Shown here: positions 54,909-64,000 of the stretch, piece after piece | Position numbering within the stretch: the first letter of the stretch is position 1 | How the letters are laid out: each line of letters opens with the position of its first letter | The notes under the pieces: model-generated | What the model was told of the DNA's origin: nothing | Seen by the model: the letters and a program-made list of their open reading frames with translations, nothing else | Databases searched by the model: none | Program-made: the position numbers and the translations under genes | Assembly (NCBI RefSeq): GCF_023158935.1 | Contig: NZ_CP096120.1 | Location: forward strand, 248,001-312,000 | Source of the DNA: Acinetobacter portensis | GTDB lineage: Bacteria > Pseudomonadota > Gammaproteobacteria > Pseudomonadales > Moraxellaceae | Length of the DNA: 64,000 nucleotides | Direction: 5' to 3'

Positions 54909-54931
54909 GAAATGTTATAATATAACATTTT
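54909..54931. promoter_or_regulatory. Zur operator of rpmE2
   Basis: AAATGTTATA-A-TATAACATTT is a perfect 21-bp palindrome (54910-54930) matching the GAAATGTTATANTATAACATTTC Zur consensus of Gammaproteobacteria. Confidence 0.88.
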
Positions 54932-54983
54932 GTGCGGCAAATAAATATGCGTTGCAAATTGTAAAGATATTTATATCTTTAAA

Positions 54984-56282
54984 TTAACGGCGTGGAGGCA
55001 CTAGCTCATCAAACACGTCAGTTAAATTATCATTCACTTTTAAGTGAATAAGATTCCAATACTGACCTGAAATGGTACGGTTCACCATTAAAGTATCTGG
55101 AGACGGTTTAAATACATCCCAATATTTTAAAGAACGTTTTACTAATTCCACACCATCATGATGCGCAGAATTTTCCGCAAAATCATATTGTGTTGTCAGT
55201 GGGCGCATTAATACTTCAAGCCATTCTTGGTATAAATTTTCTGGGAATTTTCCAAGTTCGGTTAAAGAATGAAGATCATCTAACCTTTGTTCTATTTCAT
55301 TAAGATTACTTTCACGTGCAGCATTAACCAATTCTTTAAAGTGACCAATGACCTCTGTAGAAAGTGTTTTTACACCGCCGTAGTCATAAACAATAACCGA
55401 ACCATCTTCTCTAAATGCGAAGTTGCCCGGGTGAGGATCGCAGTGGAAACGTTTTAAATAGAAAATTTCTTGTCCAATGGCTTTGAATAAGCGGCGTCCT
55501 AATTCATTGCGCGTTTCTTGTGACCAAGTACTTGCGGTTTCAATATTTTCACCTTGTTCCAAACTTAAAGTGAGAATATGTCGAGATGAAAAGTCTTTGA
55601 ATACACGTGGAATAATAATTTTACTGTCTAAAGACTCATGGAAAATTCGGGCAACTTCTAAGTTTTGTGCTTCAATTTGATAGTTTAGTTCGTTATCTAA
55701 ACTTTCTTGAATTTCTTTAAATAATTGATCTTGAAGTTTACGGTCAATTTTCAAAACACCCATTAAACGAAGTGCCAAACGAACTTGTTTTAAGTCACTT
55801 TCACAAGCTTCATCTACACCTGGATATTGTACTTTTACAACAACTTGCTCTCCATTTGGCAAAGTTGCTTTATGAACTTGTCCAATTGAAGCTGCGGCAA
55901 AAGGTGTTTCATCGAAGCTTTTAAAAATTTGATTGAGTGGTTTTCCTAGTTCTTTTTCTATTTGCGCTTTAATTTCGGCAAAAGGCATAGCTGGTGCTTG
56001 TCTTTGTAATTTTGAAATAGCACGTGCAACTTCGGGTGGGAAAATATCTTTATATTGAGATGCAATTTGACCAACTTTCATGACCGCACCTTTCATTTCC
56101 CCTAAAGTGTCGGCAATTTGAATTCCAATTTCTTGGAACATTTGGCTTCTAGATGCATTCTTTTGATCTTCATCTGCGGTGAGATTTTTAATCGAGTTGG
56201 ATACAGTTTTAGTCGCAATACTTGCAGTCATACTTGCAAGCTTCATAAAGCGACGACCGGGCGTGCTAGCCGATTTAGCCAT
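54984..56282 (-). CDS. ABC1/ADCK (UbiB-like) atypical kinase
   Basis: Protein of 432 residues. The KxGQ motif is in GAVMKVGQIASQYKDIFP, the Ala-rich loop in PFAAASIGQVHKATLPNGEQ, the catalytic segment in FHCDPHPGNFAFREDGS and the metal-site DYG in VIVYDYGGVKTL. These proteins are atypical ATPases/kinases that support ubiquinone synthesis or lipid handling. It is separate from ubi genes and differs from true UbiB in lacking C-terminal membrane helices, so a COQ8-like accessory role is inferred. Confidence 0.85.
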   Translation of the reverse strand: MAKSASTPGRRFMKLASMTASIATKTVSNSIKNLTADEDQKNASRSQMFQEIGIQIADTLGEMKGAVMKVGQIASQYKDIFPPEVARAISKLQRQAPAMPFAEIKAQIEKELGKPLNQIFKSFDETPFAAASIGQVHKATLPNGEQVVVKVQYPGVDEACESDLKQVRLALRLMGVLKIDRKLQDQLFKEIQESLDNELNYQIEAQNLEVARIFHESLDSKIIIPRVFKDFSSRHILTLSLEQGENIETASTWSQETRNELGRRLFKAIGQEIFYLKRFHCDPHPGNFAFREDGSVIVYDYGGVKTLSTEVIGHFKELVNAARESNLNEIEQRLDDLHSLTELGKFPENLYQEWLEVLMRPLTTQYDFAENSAHHDGVELVKRSLKYWDVFKPSPDTLMVNRTISGQYWNLIHLKVNDNLTDVFDELVPPRR

Positions 56283-56402
56283 TCGATTTTCCTTCAGATC
56301 ATTTTTATATGATGACTTTGATAATAAGTGTAGAACAGCAAATTGCCTACTGTATTTTGTTAAGATGATGGAGAATTTATGAATCTTTTAGTAGAAGAAT
56401 AA

Positions 56403-56431
56403 AATAAAGCCGAAACAATGTTCGGCTTTAA
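56403..56431 (-). terminator. Terminator of the MATE gene
   Basis: AAAGCCGAA/TTCGGCTTT stem with a short loop. Confidence 0.85.
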
Positions 56432-56448
56432 TTGAAGCATTATTAAAT

Positions 56449-57801
56449 TTAAGAAAACTTTTGAGCAAGTCGTTTATTGTTGAAATACAACCTACTTAAC
56501 AATAAAACACAGGCAACGCTTAATCCAACAATAAGACCAATCCATACACCTGCTGCACCCATTTCAGTGAAGCGTGCTAAGTAAATACCTACCGGGAATG
56601 CAATAACCCAATAGGCAAGCATGGTAATCCACATAGGACCTTTGGTATCTTGCATGCCACGCAAACAGCCTGCGGCACTCACTTGCCAAGAATCCATTAG
56701 TTGGTAAGCAATCGCAAATAGCACAAGAAAAACAGCAATATGCGTTACGTCATAATCACTTGTGTAAAATGACACAATCTCAGAACGGAAAAACCAAAGT
56801 AAGATCATAGAAACAAGCGCAAGTACGGTGCCTGTTGCTAACCCTAATAATTGAACTCTACGCATTGCGAGTAGATTTTTTTCACCATAATAGGTGCCAA
56901 TACGAATGGTCAGCGCAATCGCCAGTGACATTGGAATCATAAATAATTGTGAAGTAATAGAAATAGCAATTTGATGTGCTGCAACGGTTACTTCTCCTAA
57001 TGGACTGAGTACAATTGCGGCAGTGCTGAAAATACTTACTTCAAAGAAAATAGCTAAACCAATAGGGAAACCGAGAGCCATAATTCGTTTAACCCAATAC
57101 CAATCTACTTTTTCGAAAAAGGCAAAAGGTTGAGATTTTTGGTAAGCCTGTGCTTTGAAAATATAAAGTGCTAATGCAAAGAACATTAACCATTGCAAAA
57201 TAGATGTAGCAAACCCACAACCTGCCGAGCCTAAAGCAGGAATAGGTCCTAAGCCATACATAAATATAAGGTTTAACGGAATAAGTACAACAAGTGCAAC
57301 TAAGCTAATTACGGTTACAGGGCGAGGATGACCTAAAGCCTCTGAATAACCGCGTAAAGCTGCATACATAGTTACCGCAGGCATTCCTAAACCAATAGCA
57401 TGTAAGAACAAACTTGCTTTGGGTAATAATGCTTCAGGTACGCCAAATAACGGAAGTAAAAAAGGCATAGTCTGTAAAATTAAGCCTGCAATAATTCCTA
57501 AAATAAGCGCAACCCATAAAGATTGACGGGCAATAGTAGCAATTTTTTCAGGCGTACGCGCACCTTGAGCTTCAGCAACTAAAGGCGTAGTTGCAATCAT
57601 AATGCCGCTAAAAAGTAGCATGATGGGAATCCATAAACCTACACCAACAGCAATAGCAGCCAAATCATTTGCAGAAAGATGTCCTGCCATAATGGTATCA
57701 ATTAGACCAAAACCTGCTTGGGCAAATTGAGTGATCAAAATGGGGATCATTAATTTAAATAGTTGTTTTAACTCGTAACCTGTACTTATAACTTTAGACA
57801 C
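56449..57801 (-). CDS. abeM: MATE multidrug efflux pump, AbeM-like
   Basis: Membrane protein of 450 residues, twelve helices. ILITQFAQAGFGLIDTIMAG, MIATTPLVAEAQGARTPEKI, YAALRGYSEALGHPRPVTVI and SAAGCLRGMQDTKGPMWIT agree with my recollection of A. baumannii AbeM. The pump uses proton antiport to expel fluoroquinolones, aminoglycosides and dyes. The small DMT gene upstream may be co-transcribed. Confidence 0.9.
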   Translation of the reverse strand: MSKVISTGYELKQLFKLMIPILITQFAQAGFGLIDTIMAGHLSANDLAAIAVGVGLWIPIMLLFSGIMIATTPLVAEAQGARTPEKIATIARQSLWVALILGIIAGLILQTMPFLLPLFGVPEALLPKASLFLHAIGLGMPAVTMYAALRGYSEALGHPRPVTVISLVALVVLIPLNLIFMYGLGPIPALGSAGCGFATSILQWLMFFALALYIFKAQAYQKSQPFAFFEKVDWYWVKRIMALGFPIGLAIFFEVSIFSTAAIVLSPLGEVTVAAHQIAISITSQLFMIPMSLAIALTIRIGTYYGEKNLLAMRRVQLLGLATGTVLALVSMILLWFFRSEIVSFYTSDYDVTHIAVFLVLFAIAYQLMDSWQVSAAGCLRGMQDTKGPMWITMLAYWVIAFPVGIYLARFTEMGAAGVWIGLIVGLSVACVLLLSRLYFNNKRLAQKFS

Positions 57802-57837
57802 TAAAAAACTCTTAAATTGGTGCTTAGTACTTAAAAA

Positions 57838-58299
57838 TTAGCGTTGTAAAGTGAGAAGCACACCAATGAAAATCACTACACCACCTAAAAAGCGTTGCCA
57901 GTTAATTGGTGTTTTTTCGACACCGAATAAACCAAATTGATCAAAAATCATAGATGTTAAGATTTGACCAAAAATAATTAAGCCTGAAAGTGTAAGCAAA
58001 CCCAATTTAGGTGCGGCAAAAAGGCTCATGCTAATTGCATAAACACCTAGACATCCGCCAAACCATAAATACCAAGGCATAGCGATAATATCGCCAAAAT
58101 TTGGTTTCGTTGAATTTTGAACAAACACTAAAAAGCAAAGCAGTATTGTACCAATCAAAAATGAGAAAAGGGCAGCTTGTAAAGGAGATTGTACATAATC
58201 GCGAAGTTGGGTATTAATTGCGGTTTGAAAGGTCAAGGCAATACCAATACCCATTGCAAGTGGTAGTAACAACATAAGCTGACTTGATATTTTTATCAT
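57838..58299 (-). CDS. DMT-family (DUF606/YdcZ) membrane protein
   Basis: Membrane protein of 153 residues with five hydrophobic segments: LPLAMGIGIALTFQTAINTQ, SPLQAALFSFLIGTILLCF, PWYLWFGGCLGVYAIS, GLIIFGQILTSMIFDQFGLF and the final GGVVIFIGVLLTLQR. This is the half-length EamA-like DUF606 family; paired copies usually act together, but only one is seen. Substrate unknown. Confidence 0.82.
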   Translation of the reverse strand: MIKISSQLMLLLPLAMGIGIALTFQTAINTQLRDYVQSPLQAALFSFLIGTILLCFLVFVQNSTKPNFGDIIAMPWYLWFGGCLGVYAISMSLFAAPKLGLLTLSGLIIFGQILTSMIFDQFGLFGVEKTPINWQRFLGGVVIFIGVLLTLQR

Positions 58300-58417
58300 T
58301 TTGATCTGTCTATTTTTTGTGTAATTTTCATCAGTTTAAAGTAAATACCAATATATTTCATGAGCAATAGAATCTCTCATGTTAAAATTTGCAAAGTTTT
58401 ATTCTTGAGTGATTTCC

Positions 58418-59572
58418 TTGTCTGAGTTAAATCCTGCAAATGTACCGTTGTCTTTATATATTCATATGCCTTGGTGTGTGCGTAAATGCCCATACTGCGA
58501 CTTTAATTCGCATGCAGTTCCCGATGGGAAACTGTCTTTAGATTTAGAACAAGAATATTTACAAGCGTTGGTTGCAGATTTTAAAACTCAAATAGACTTT
58601 GCCCAAGGACGTAAAATTCACAGTGTATTTATTGGTGGTGGCACGCCATCGCTCATTTCTGCAAAGGGTTATGACTGGTTATTTACAGAATTAAAAGCAT
58701 TACTGCCTTTTGAAGATGGTTGCGAAATTACTTTAGAAGCAAACCCTGGAACAGTCGAGCATGATCCTTTTGCAGGTTATTTAAGTGCAGGAATTAACAG
58801 ACTTTCGATTGGCGTACAAAGCTTCAATACAGACCATTTGCAGAAATTAGGTCGTATTCACTCAAATGATGATGCAATTTCTGCAATTAAAAATGCAAAA
58901 GAAGCAGGTTTTGAGCGGGTAAATGTAGACTTAATGCATGGCTTGCCTGAACAAACTTTAGAACAAGCCTTGTTAGATTTACAGCTTGCCGTTGAAAGTG
59001 GCGCAACGCATGTGTCTTGGTATCAACTGACGATTGAACCGAATACAGTTTTCTTTAGAACACAGCCCATTTTACCTGTAGATGATGTTTTGGAAGGTAT
59101 TCAAGAACGGGGTGAGACGTATTTAAAAGCACAAGGTTTTGTTAATTATGAAGTTTCGGCTTGGCGCAAAGAAAAGCCTTCTGCACATAATTTAAATTAC
59201 TGGAAGTTTGGCGATTATTTAGCAATTGGTGCGGGTGCACACGGTAAAGTCACGCAAAAAGATGGTGTGTATCGTTTTCAAAAAACACGCTTGCCGAAAG
59301 ATTATTTAGCTAAAGTTCCTGCAGAAAATTTGCAATATAAGCGAATTGAAAAAGAAGACATGCCTTTTGAATTTATGATGAATGCACTTCGGTTGAATCA
59401 TGGGGTGGATGCGAAACTTTATGCCGAGCGTACTGGCTATAGTTTGGATGATTTGTCTGAATTATTAGCATCATTACGTAAGCGTAAATTGATGGTAGAT
59501 GACGAAAACTGCATTTCATGTACAGAACAAGGACATGTGTTTTTAAATTCGGTGTTGGAAGAGTTTTTGTGA
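58418..59572 (+). CDS. hemW: HemW-like radical SAM haem chaperone
   Basis: Protein of about 385 residues. TTG at 58418 is a probable start; GTG at 58409 is possible. The radical SAM cluster motif CVRKCPYCDFNSH is followed by FIGGGTPSLIS and ITLEANPGTVEHD, INRLSIGVQSFN and GAGAHGKV, as in HemW. It was long named oxygen-independent coproporphyrinogen oxidase-like; HemW lacks the second-SAM residues of HemN and delivers haem to respiratory enzymes. Single gene. Confidence 0.9.
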   Translation: MSELNPANVPLSLYIHMPWCVRKCPYCDFNSHAVPDGKLSLDLEQEYLQALVADFKTQIDFAQGRKIHSVFIGGGTPSLISAKGYDWLFTELKALLPFEDGCEITLEANPGTVEHDPFAGYLSAGINRLSIGVQSFNTDHLQKLGRIHSNDDAISAIKNAKEAGFERVNVDLMHGLPEQTLEQALLDLQLAVESGATHVSWYQLTIEPNTVFFRTQPILPVDDVLEGIQERGETYLKAQGFVNYEVSAWRKEKPSAHNLNYWKFGDYLAIGAGAHGKVTQKDGVYRFQKTRLPKDYLAKVPAENLQYKRIEKEDMPFEFMMNALRLNHGVDAKLYAERTGYSLDDLSELLASLRKRKLMVDDENCISCTEQGHVFLNSVLEEFL

Positions 59573-59653
59573 TTTTTAATATAAAAATCACCTCTTATTT
59601 GAAATGAATGAGGTGATTGTAATGGGGTTGGGATTTTAAAGGATAAGAAAAAT

Positions 59654-60162
59654 ATGTCTGAAGTATGTACTTGGGATTGGGAGTTAATTTATAAATTTTT
59701 TCAAACTACACTTGCAGTAGCTCTATTATTTACAGCATATTTTTTATGGCATAGACAAAAGAAAAAGAAATTATAGCCAGTGAAGCCAAAGATGCTGTTA
59801 AAGATTTATTGGAGTTGTTAGTAGTCAATAGAAGCATTAGATATGAAAACTCCAAGAGTAAAAGTGAGCTTGAGTTAAAACTTATTAAATTTAAGGAATT
59901 ATCAACAAAGGCTCATAGGTCTTTATTGTTTCTTAATAGAAGTAAGCAAAATGAAAAATTGAATAAACATTTAGAGATTTTTTATATTAGGAAAGAAACG
60001 ATTTATCACTCAATAAATAATGTGGTAAACAACTCAGATGTTTTTGTGATTATAGATTTTTTACAAAGTGATTTTTGTACATCTGAAATTCTGCGACTTG
60101 AAGAGTGTATGGAAAGCTTAATTAATATTATTCATCCATATTCCTTATTCAAGAACATATAG
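59654..60162 (+). pseudogene. Small membrane-anchored protein gene, probably frameshifted
   Basis: A 40-codon frame (59654-59776) gives one membrane helix (LAVALLFTAYFLWH) and then Lys-rich QKKKK, where it stops. The next frame is open from the same A-rich spot and carries on with EIIASEAKDAVKDLLELL through a helical, charged region to 60162. One extra base in 59755-59771 would join both into about 169 residues, so a single-base deletion is likely. Family not recognised. No slippery heptamer is in phase. Confidence 0.5.
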
Positions 60163-60192
60163 TTGCAAATTAATATTTATTGGTATTAATCA

Positions 60193-60223
60193 CAAAAAAG
60201 ACCGCTTAAGCGGTCTTTTTTAC
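60193..60223. terminator. Bidirectional terminator
   Basis: AAAAGACCGCTTAAGCGGTCTTTT perfect palindrome. Confidence 0.9.
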
Positions 60224-60234
60224 GAACTTATAAA

Positions 60235-62058
60235 TTAATAATCGAAACTAAAATGTTCAGGTGCAAGAGAAGTCAGTGTTTTTGATGGATTAATCATAGA
60301 TTCTGCATGACCTTGCGTACGTGGTAATAAACGTTCGAAGTAGAAATCTGCAACTTTAATTTTTGCTTTATAGAATTCAGGAACTTCTGCACCATTGCCA
60401 TCTGCAAGTTTTTCAGAAGCTGCTGCAGCCTGTTGAGCCCAGAAATAAGCCATCATCACATAGCCAGAGAACATTAAGAAATCTACAGAAGCCGAAGATA
60501 CAGCATCACGATCTTTACGTGCAGCAAGCATCAAACGAACAGTTAAGGCATTCCATTGAGCGCAAAGTTTTGTTAAATCCCATGCAAAACGACGCATGTA
60601 TTTGTTTGTTGCATGTTGACCACAGAATTTTAAAATTTCTGCTGTGTAATCACGAATTACCTTACCTTTAGAAGAGAGTAAAACTTTACGACCAATTAAG
60701 TCTAAAGCTTGAATACCCGTTGTCCCTTCATAAAGCGTAGAAATACGAGAATCACGAACAATTTGTTCCATACCCCATTCTTTAATATAGCCATGACCGC
60801 CATAAACTTGCATGCCATGGTTCGCAGCTTCAAAACCTAATTCAGTTAAGAAACCTTTTAAAATTGGTGTATAGAAACCTAAATGCTCATCGTGTTCTTT
60901 GAATGCAGCCTCATCGCCACGAAGTAAAGCATCGTTCATTTTATCTGCAAGCTGTGCAGCATAATAAATCATTGAACGACCGCCTTCGGCAATGGCTTTT
61001 TGAGTAAGTAACATACGACGAACATCTGCATGATGAATAATTGCATCTGCTACTTTTTCAGGGTCTTTTTTACCTGAAAGTGCGCGCATAGACATACGGT
61101 CTTTGGCATAAGGTAAAGCACCTTGGAATGCAAGTTCTGCATGTGCAACGCCTTGAATAGCTGTACCAATACGTGCAGTGTTCATGAATGTGAACATTGC
61201 ATGTAAACCTTTATTAGGCTCGCCAATTAAGTAACCTGTTGCGCCATCAAAGTTAAGAACAGCGGTTGCAGAAGCACGAATCCCCATTTTGTGTTCTAAA
61301 GAACCACAAGTCACAGGATTGCGTTCGCCAATGCCACCATCTGTACTTGGTAAGAATTTAGGTACAATAAATAATGAAATACCTTTTGTACCAGCAGGCG
61401 CATCAGGAAGACGTGCGAGAACAATATGAATAATGTTTTCTGTTAGGTCGTGTTCGCCGGCAGAAATAAAGATTTTTGTACCTGAAATAGCATAAGTACC
61501 ATCTGCATTAGCTTCAGCTTTAGTTTTAACTTGTCCTAGATCTGTACCGCAATGAGGCTCTGTTAAGCACATTGTGCCCGCCCAAGTGCCCGCAACTAAA
61601 TGAGGTAAATAGGTATTTTTTTGCTCATCTGTACCAAATTGCATAATGGTGTTGATACAGCCAACACTTAAACCAGGATACATTTGGAACGACCAGTTTG
61701 CCGTACCCATCATTTCAGATTTAATTAAATTTAAAGATTGCGGTAAGTTTTGACCACCGAATTCTTCAGGGTAAGATAAACCTTGCCATCCACCTTGTAC
61801 AAATTGGTCATATGCTTCTTTAAAGCCTTTTGGTGTTTTTACTTCACCATTTTCAAAATGACAACCTTCTTCATCGCCAGATTGATTTAAAGGAGATAGA
61901 ACATTTTCACAGAAATCTGCTGCGCCTTCCAAAATCATATTTACAGTTTCGGAATCTGCATATTCACCGTTGGAAAGTGTTTTGTAATGTGACGAAAAGT
62001 CAAAAACTTCATTCATTAAAAAGCGAATGTCGTGTAAAGGTGCTTTATACGCTGGCAT
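60235..62058 (-). CDS. Acyl-CoA dehydrogenase (DmdC-like long form)
   Basis: Protein of 607 residues with start ATG behind AGGA. N-terminal SYPEEFGGQNLPQSL; central MCLTEPHCGTDLGQVKTKA (FAD/substrate loop) and HKMGIRASATAVLNFD; RDSRISTLYEGTTGIQALDL holds the catalytic Glu; an extra C-terminal domain brings the length above that of 380-residue enzymes. Family members oxidise medium/long acyl-CoA or 3-methylthiopropanoyl-CoA; for Acinetobacter fatty-acid beta-oxidation is the likelier role. Electrons pass to ETF. Confidence 0.9.
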   Translation of the reverse strand: MPAYKAPLHDIRFLMNEVFDFSSHYKTLSNGEYADSETVNMILEGAADFCENVLSPLNQSGDEEGCHFENGEVKTPKGFKEAYDQFVQGGWQGLSYPEEFGGQNLPQSLNLIKSEMMGTANWSFQMYPGLSVGCINTIMQFGTDEQKNTYLPHLVAGTWAGTMCLTEPHCGTDLGQVKTKAEANADGTYAISGTKIFISAGEHDLTENIIHIVLARLPDAPAGTKGISLFIVPKFLPSTDGGIGERNPVTCGSLEHKMGIRASATAVLNFDGATGYLIGEPNKGLHAMFTFMNTARIGTAIQGVAHAELAFQGALPYAKDRMSMRALSGKKDPEKVADAIIHHADVRRMLLTQKAIAEGGRSMIYYAAQLADKMNDALLRGDEAAFKEHDEHLGFYTPILKGFLTELGFEAANHGMQVYGGHGYIKEWGMEQIVRDSRISTLYEGTTGIQALDLIGRKVLLSSKGKVIRDYTAEILKFCGQHATNKYMRRFAWDLTKLCAQWNALTVRLMLAARKDRDAVSSASVDFLMFSGYVMMAYFWAQQAAAASEKLADGNGAEVPEFYKAKIKVADFYFERLLPRTQGHAESMINPSKTLTSLAPEHFSFDY

Positions 62059-62501
62059 ATGTTTAATCCTAATATATAAATTGTTTTGGATTATCTAAGT
62101 CGATGTTTTGATTATTCACATCTACAGTAAAATTACATTGATTATTGAAGCTATTAAAAATGTCAGAAAAGCTAATTTGGTCGATGGTATAGGAAAAAAC
62201 TATCCTGTTTTTCTACCTTATTTATGCATCATTTAATTCAATATTACAATGAGCAAACAACAAAGAATAGATGGTTTTCTAGGAAAATAGAATTTTATAT
62301 ATCTAATTTTATGCAGGATTGTTCAGCATGAATTATGTCGGGCGCAAAAGTCATAATTTGTAATTTGACTTAATGGTGTCAGCCTGAATTGTATATGCTA
62401 AATAATTTACCGATATTTAAAATCTAATTTATTTTTAGGTGCGAATATAAAAAAAGAACCTCAATAGAGATTCTTTTTTATGTTTAATTTTTAAATGATT
62501 T
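62059..62501. other. Intergenic stretch without recognised genes
   Basis: 443 bp, very AT-rich, many stops in all frames. Holds the leftward promoter of the acyl-CoA dehydrogenase gene and the aroE terminator; I see nothing else. Confidence 0.6.
62448..62481 (-). terminator. Terminator of aroE
   Basis: AAAAAGAAC-CTC and GAG-ATTCTTTTT arms (one mismatch) around AATA. Confidence 0.7.
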
Positions 62502-63290
62502 TTAGATAAAGTCTTTTAAGTCAGGTTTTACGCCATTCCAAATTGAAAAAGCTTCAATTGCTTGTCCAATCAGCATGCCAAAACCTTCTGAAGTGGGTAC
62601 GCCACGTTCTTTTGCTTGGTCTAAAAATGAAGATGGTTTGCCATAAGCCATTTCATAAGCATGTTTAAATTGAAGTGTTTCAGGTAGGAGTAGGGCATCA
62701 CCGCTTAAACTTGCAGATGTCGCATTAATTGCAATATCAAAATCACCTGCTAAATCTGTCAATGCAATCGCTTGAAGTTGTGCTTCAGGAACGGCATTTT
62801 TTAAGTCAGCTACAAGTTGTTCTGCACGCGCTAAAGTTCGGTTTGCAATCACAATTTTTTTCACACCTGCTTTTACAAGTGGATAAATCACACCGCGCGT
62901 TGCACCACCTGCACCAATAATTAAAATTTCAGTATTTTTTAAATTCCAATCTAGCGCATGAATCGCATCGACTAAACCTTGACCATCAGTATTATCGCCA
63001 TGAAGTTTGCCGTCTTGCATCCAAAGTGTATTTACGGCTTTCGCAATTTTGGCACGCTCTGTGATGACAGCACATTGTGTAAAGGCCTGTTCTTTAAAAG
63101 GAACAGTGACATTCATGCCTATACCGCCAGAATCAAAAAACTCATTGATATTGGCTTCAAAGCCATCTAATGGTGCTAGGCGTTTAGTGTAGTTAAGTGA
63201 AATGCCAGTTTTTTCTGCAAAAGCATGATGAAGTTCTGGAGAACGTGATTGTTCAATTGGATTACCAATCACTGCAAATTGTTTGCTCAC
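62502..63290 (-). CDS. aroE: Shikimate dehydrogenase
   Basis: Protein of 262 residues. NPIEQSRSPELHHAFAEKTG holds the shikimate-binding Ser pair; catalytic Lys in GMNVTVPFKEQAF and Asp in HGDNTDGQGLV; NADPH site ILIIGAGGATRGVIYPL with NRTLARAEQL, which favours NADPH. It reduces 3-dehydroshikimate in aromatic amino acid synthesis. Its neighbourhood with hemF is common in this group. Confidence 0.95.
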   Translation of the reverse strand: MSKQFAVIGNPIEQSRSPELHHAFAEKTGISLNYTKRLAPLDGFEANINEFFDSGGIGMNVTVPFKEQAFTQCAVITERAKIAKAVNTLWMQDGKLHGDNTDGQGLVDAIHALDWNLKNTEILIIGAGGATRGVIYPLVKAGVKKIVIANRTLARAEQLVADLKNAVPEAQLQAIALTDLAGDFDIAINATSASLSGDALLLPETLQFKHAYEMAYGKPSSFLDQAKERGVPTSEGFGMLIGQAIEAFSIWNGVKPDLKDFI

Positions 63291-63415
63291 TGTGCATTAT
63301 CCTTGTGCTGAAATGGCAATCAATATACGTGAAAATGGAAGAAGTAAAAAGTCGGAAAAACAATGCAATTTATCACAGATTTTTATAGGTTTAATATCAT
63401 TAGAATAGAGCTAAA

Positions 63416-63625
63416 TTATTGACTTGGATTGCAAATATCCAAGATAGCTTCGAACAACATAACAGCAGCAATACAGAATAAAGAAATAGCTGAAAGTACG
63501 CTGACAGTAATAGAAAGACCATCTGATAAATTGCTGTCAAATGACAAAGTAATGATGAATGAACAGATTAATAGCGCAGACATTCCAAGGAATGAAATTG
63601 TATTTTTATTGATTGTTATATTCAC
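63416..63625 (-). CDS. Small two-helix membrane protein, unknown
   Basis: Protein of 69 residues if GTG at 63625 is the start (AAAGGA eight to nine bases upstream); the frame is open up to 63718 but lacks a ribosome site there. Two hydrophobic segments, FLGMSALLICSFIITLSF and ITVSVLSAISLFCIAAVMLF, with a short polar loop. Family not recognised. Lies between hemF and aroE on the same strand. Confidence 0.55.
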   Translation of the reverse strand: MNITINKNTISFLGMSALLICSFIITLSFDSNLSDGLSITVSVLSAISLFCIAAVMLFEAILDICNPSQ

Positions 63626-63797
63626 AGTGTATTTCCTTTGATAACTTAGATGTAACTTGCCATCCAAGTGTGTCAATAAGATGAATAGCTGTAACGAATC
63701 TGAATAGATTAACTTCATTAAACAGGATTTAAGTGCAATACGATAGTTAAAAGATGTATGTAAATATATTTGGTGTGTAATTTACCACCCTTTTCTC

Positions 63798-63830
63798 ATA
63801 AAAAAGCCACCAAATAGGTGGCTTTTAACT
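63798..63830. terminator. Terminator after hemF
   Basis: AAAAGCCACC/GGTGGCTTTT stem with AAATA loop, A and T runs on both sides. Confidence 0.9.
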
Positions 63831-63840
63831 TGTTGAGCAA

Positions 63841-64000
63841 TTATTTTTTTAGCTCATTTAACCAATTTTGAGGTTTTAAATAAAAATCAGTTAGGCGTTT
63901 TTCAGCAGAGTTTTCATCCCATTCAGGTCTATATGACCAAGCTGCAAGTGGTGGCATACTTACCAAAATAGATTCAATACGTCCGCCAGTTTGTAAGCCA
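63841..64000 (-). CDS. hemF: Aerobic coproporphyrinogen III oxidase (3' end)
   Basis: The last 52 codons are present: [18 protein letters not shown] followed by [20 protein letters not shown] and a stop at 63841-63843. This is the conserved HemF C-terminus. The enzyme uses oxygen to decarboxylate coproporphyrinogen III in haem synthesis. The rest lies beyond the window. Confidence 0.92.
   Translation of the reverse strand, partial: GLQTGGRIESILVSMPPLAAWSYRPEWDENSAEKRLTDFYLKPQNWLNELKK

Noticed and set aside
59755..59776. Programmed -1 frameshift joining the two frames of the small membrane gene
   Set aside because: No X-XXY-YYZ heptamer is in phase in the A-rich stretch, so mutation is more likely.

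Overview
The window looks like chromosomal DNA of an Acinetobacter species (Moraxellaceae, Gammaproteobacteria). The DNA is AT-rich. The gene order gltD / lemA / pilA / pglL / bfr / bfd / ridA / spoT / rpoZ / gmk / ispH / fimU-pilVWXY1E / rpsP-rimM-trmD-rplS, and a MATE pump close to AbeM and an MdfA-type pump close to CraA, fit that genus. I cannot name the species from sequence alone. I saw no rRNA, tRNA or CRISPR array.

Layout. 1-3.1 kb: 3' end of gltD, then a lemA and two-TPM-domain operon. 3.2-3.7 kb: pilA behind a -24/-12 (sigma-54) promoter. 3.8-14.9 kb: a very AT-rich glycan island. It holds a TMTC-like GT-C enzyme, a DPM1-like GT2, a flippase-type ABC transporter, a decayed capsule-type transferase gene, a methyltransferase, a LicD-like protein, two GT25 paralogues around a GT-D protein, and two GT4 enzymes on the opposite strand. 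15-16.6 kb: a PglL-type O-oligosaccharyltransferase. 16.7-22.6 kb: iron storage (bfr, bfd), ridA, and the (p)ppGpp/nucleotide genes spoT, rpoZ and gmk, then ispH. 22.7-24 kb: an IS5-family element next to the 3' stump of a minor-pilin gene. 24.3-32.1 kb: the minor pilin/PilY1 operon. 32.2-35.5 kb: rpsP-rimM-trmD, rplS and truB. 35.5-42.4 kb: transporters, a hemerythrin protein, serA and a D-2-hydroxyglutarate dehydrogenase-like gene. 42.5-44.8 kb: an abiH phage-defence gene split by a second IS. 45-64 kb: mostly housekeeping and envelope genes (MdfA/CraA-like pump, YccS-like protein, sodC, AI-2E family protein, ParA-like ATPase, crcB, Zur-box rpmE2, UbiB-like kinase, MATE pump, hemW, acyl-CoA dehydrogenase, aroE, 3' end of hemF).

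How the parts fit. The type IV pilus is represented twice: the major pilin at 3.3 kb and the minor pilins plus adhesin at 24-32 kb. Between pilA and pglL lies a set of enzymes able to build, flip and attach glycans. Because pilA is followed directly by a GT-C transferase and a polyprenyl-phosphate-sugar synthase-like gene, and this pilin ends in Gln rather than Ser, I infer a dedicated internal pilin-glycosylation route beside the general PglL route. This is the best candidate in the window for an under-described system. Mobile-element damage is visible at two places: a pilin stump beside one IS without target duplication, and an abiH gene cleanly split by another IS with a 3-bp duplication.
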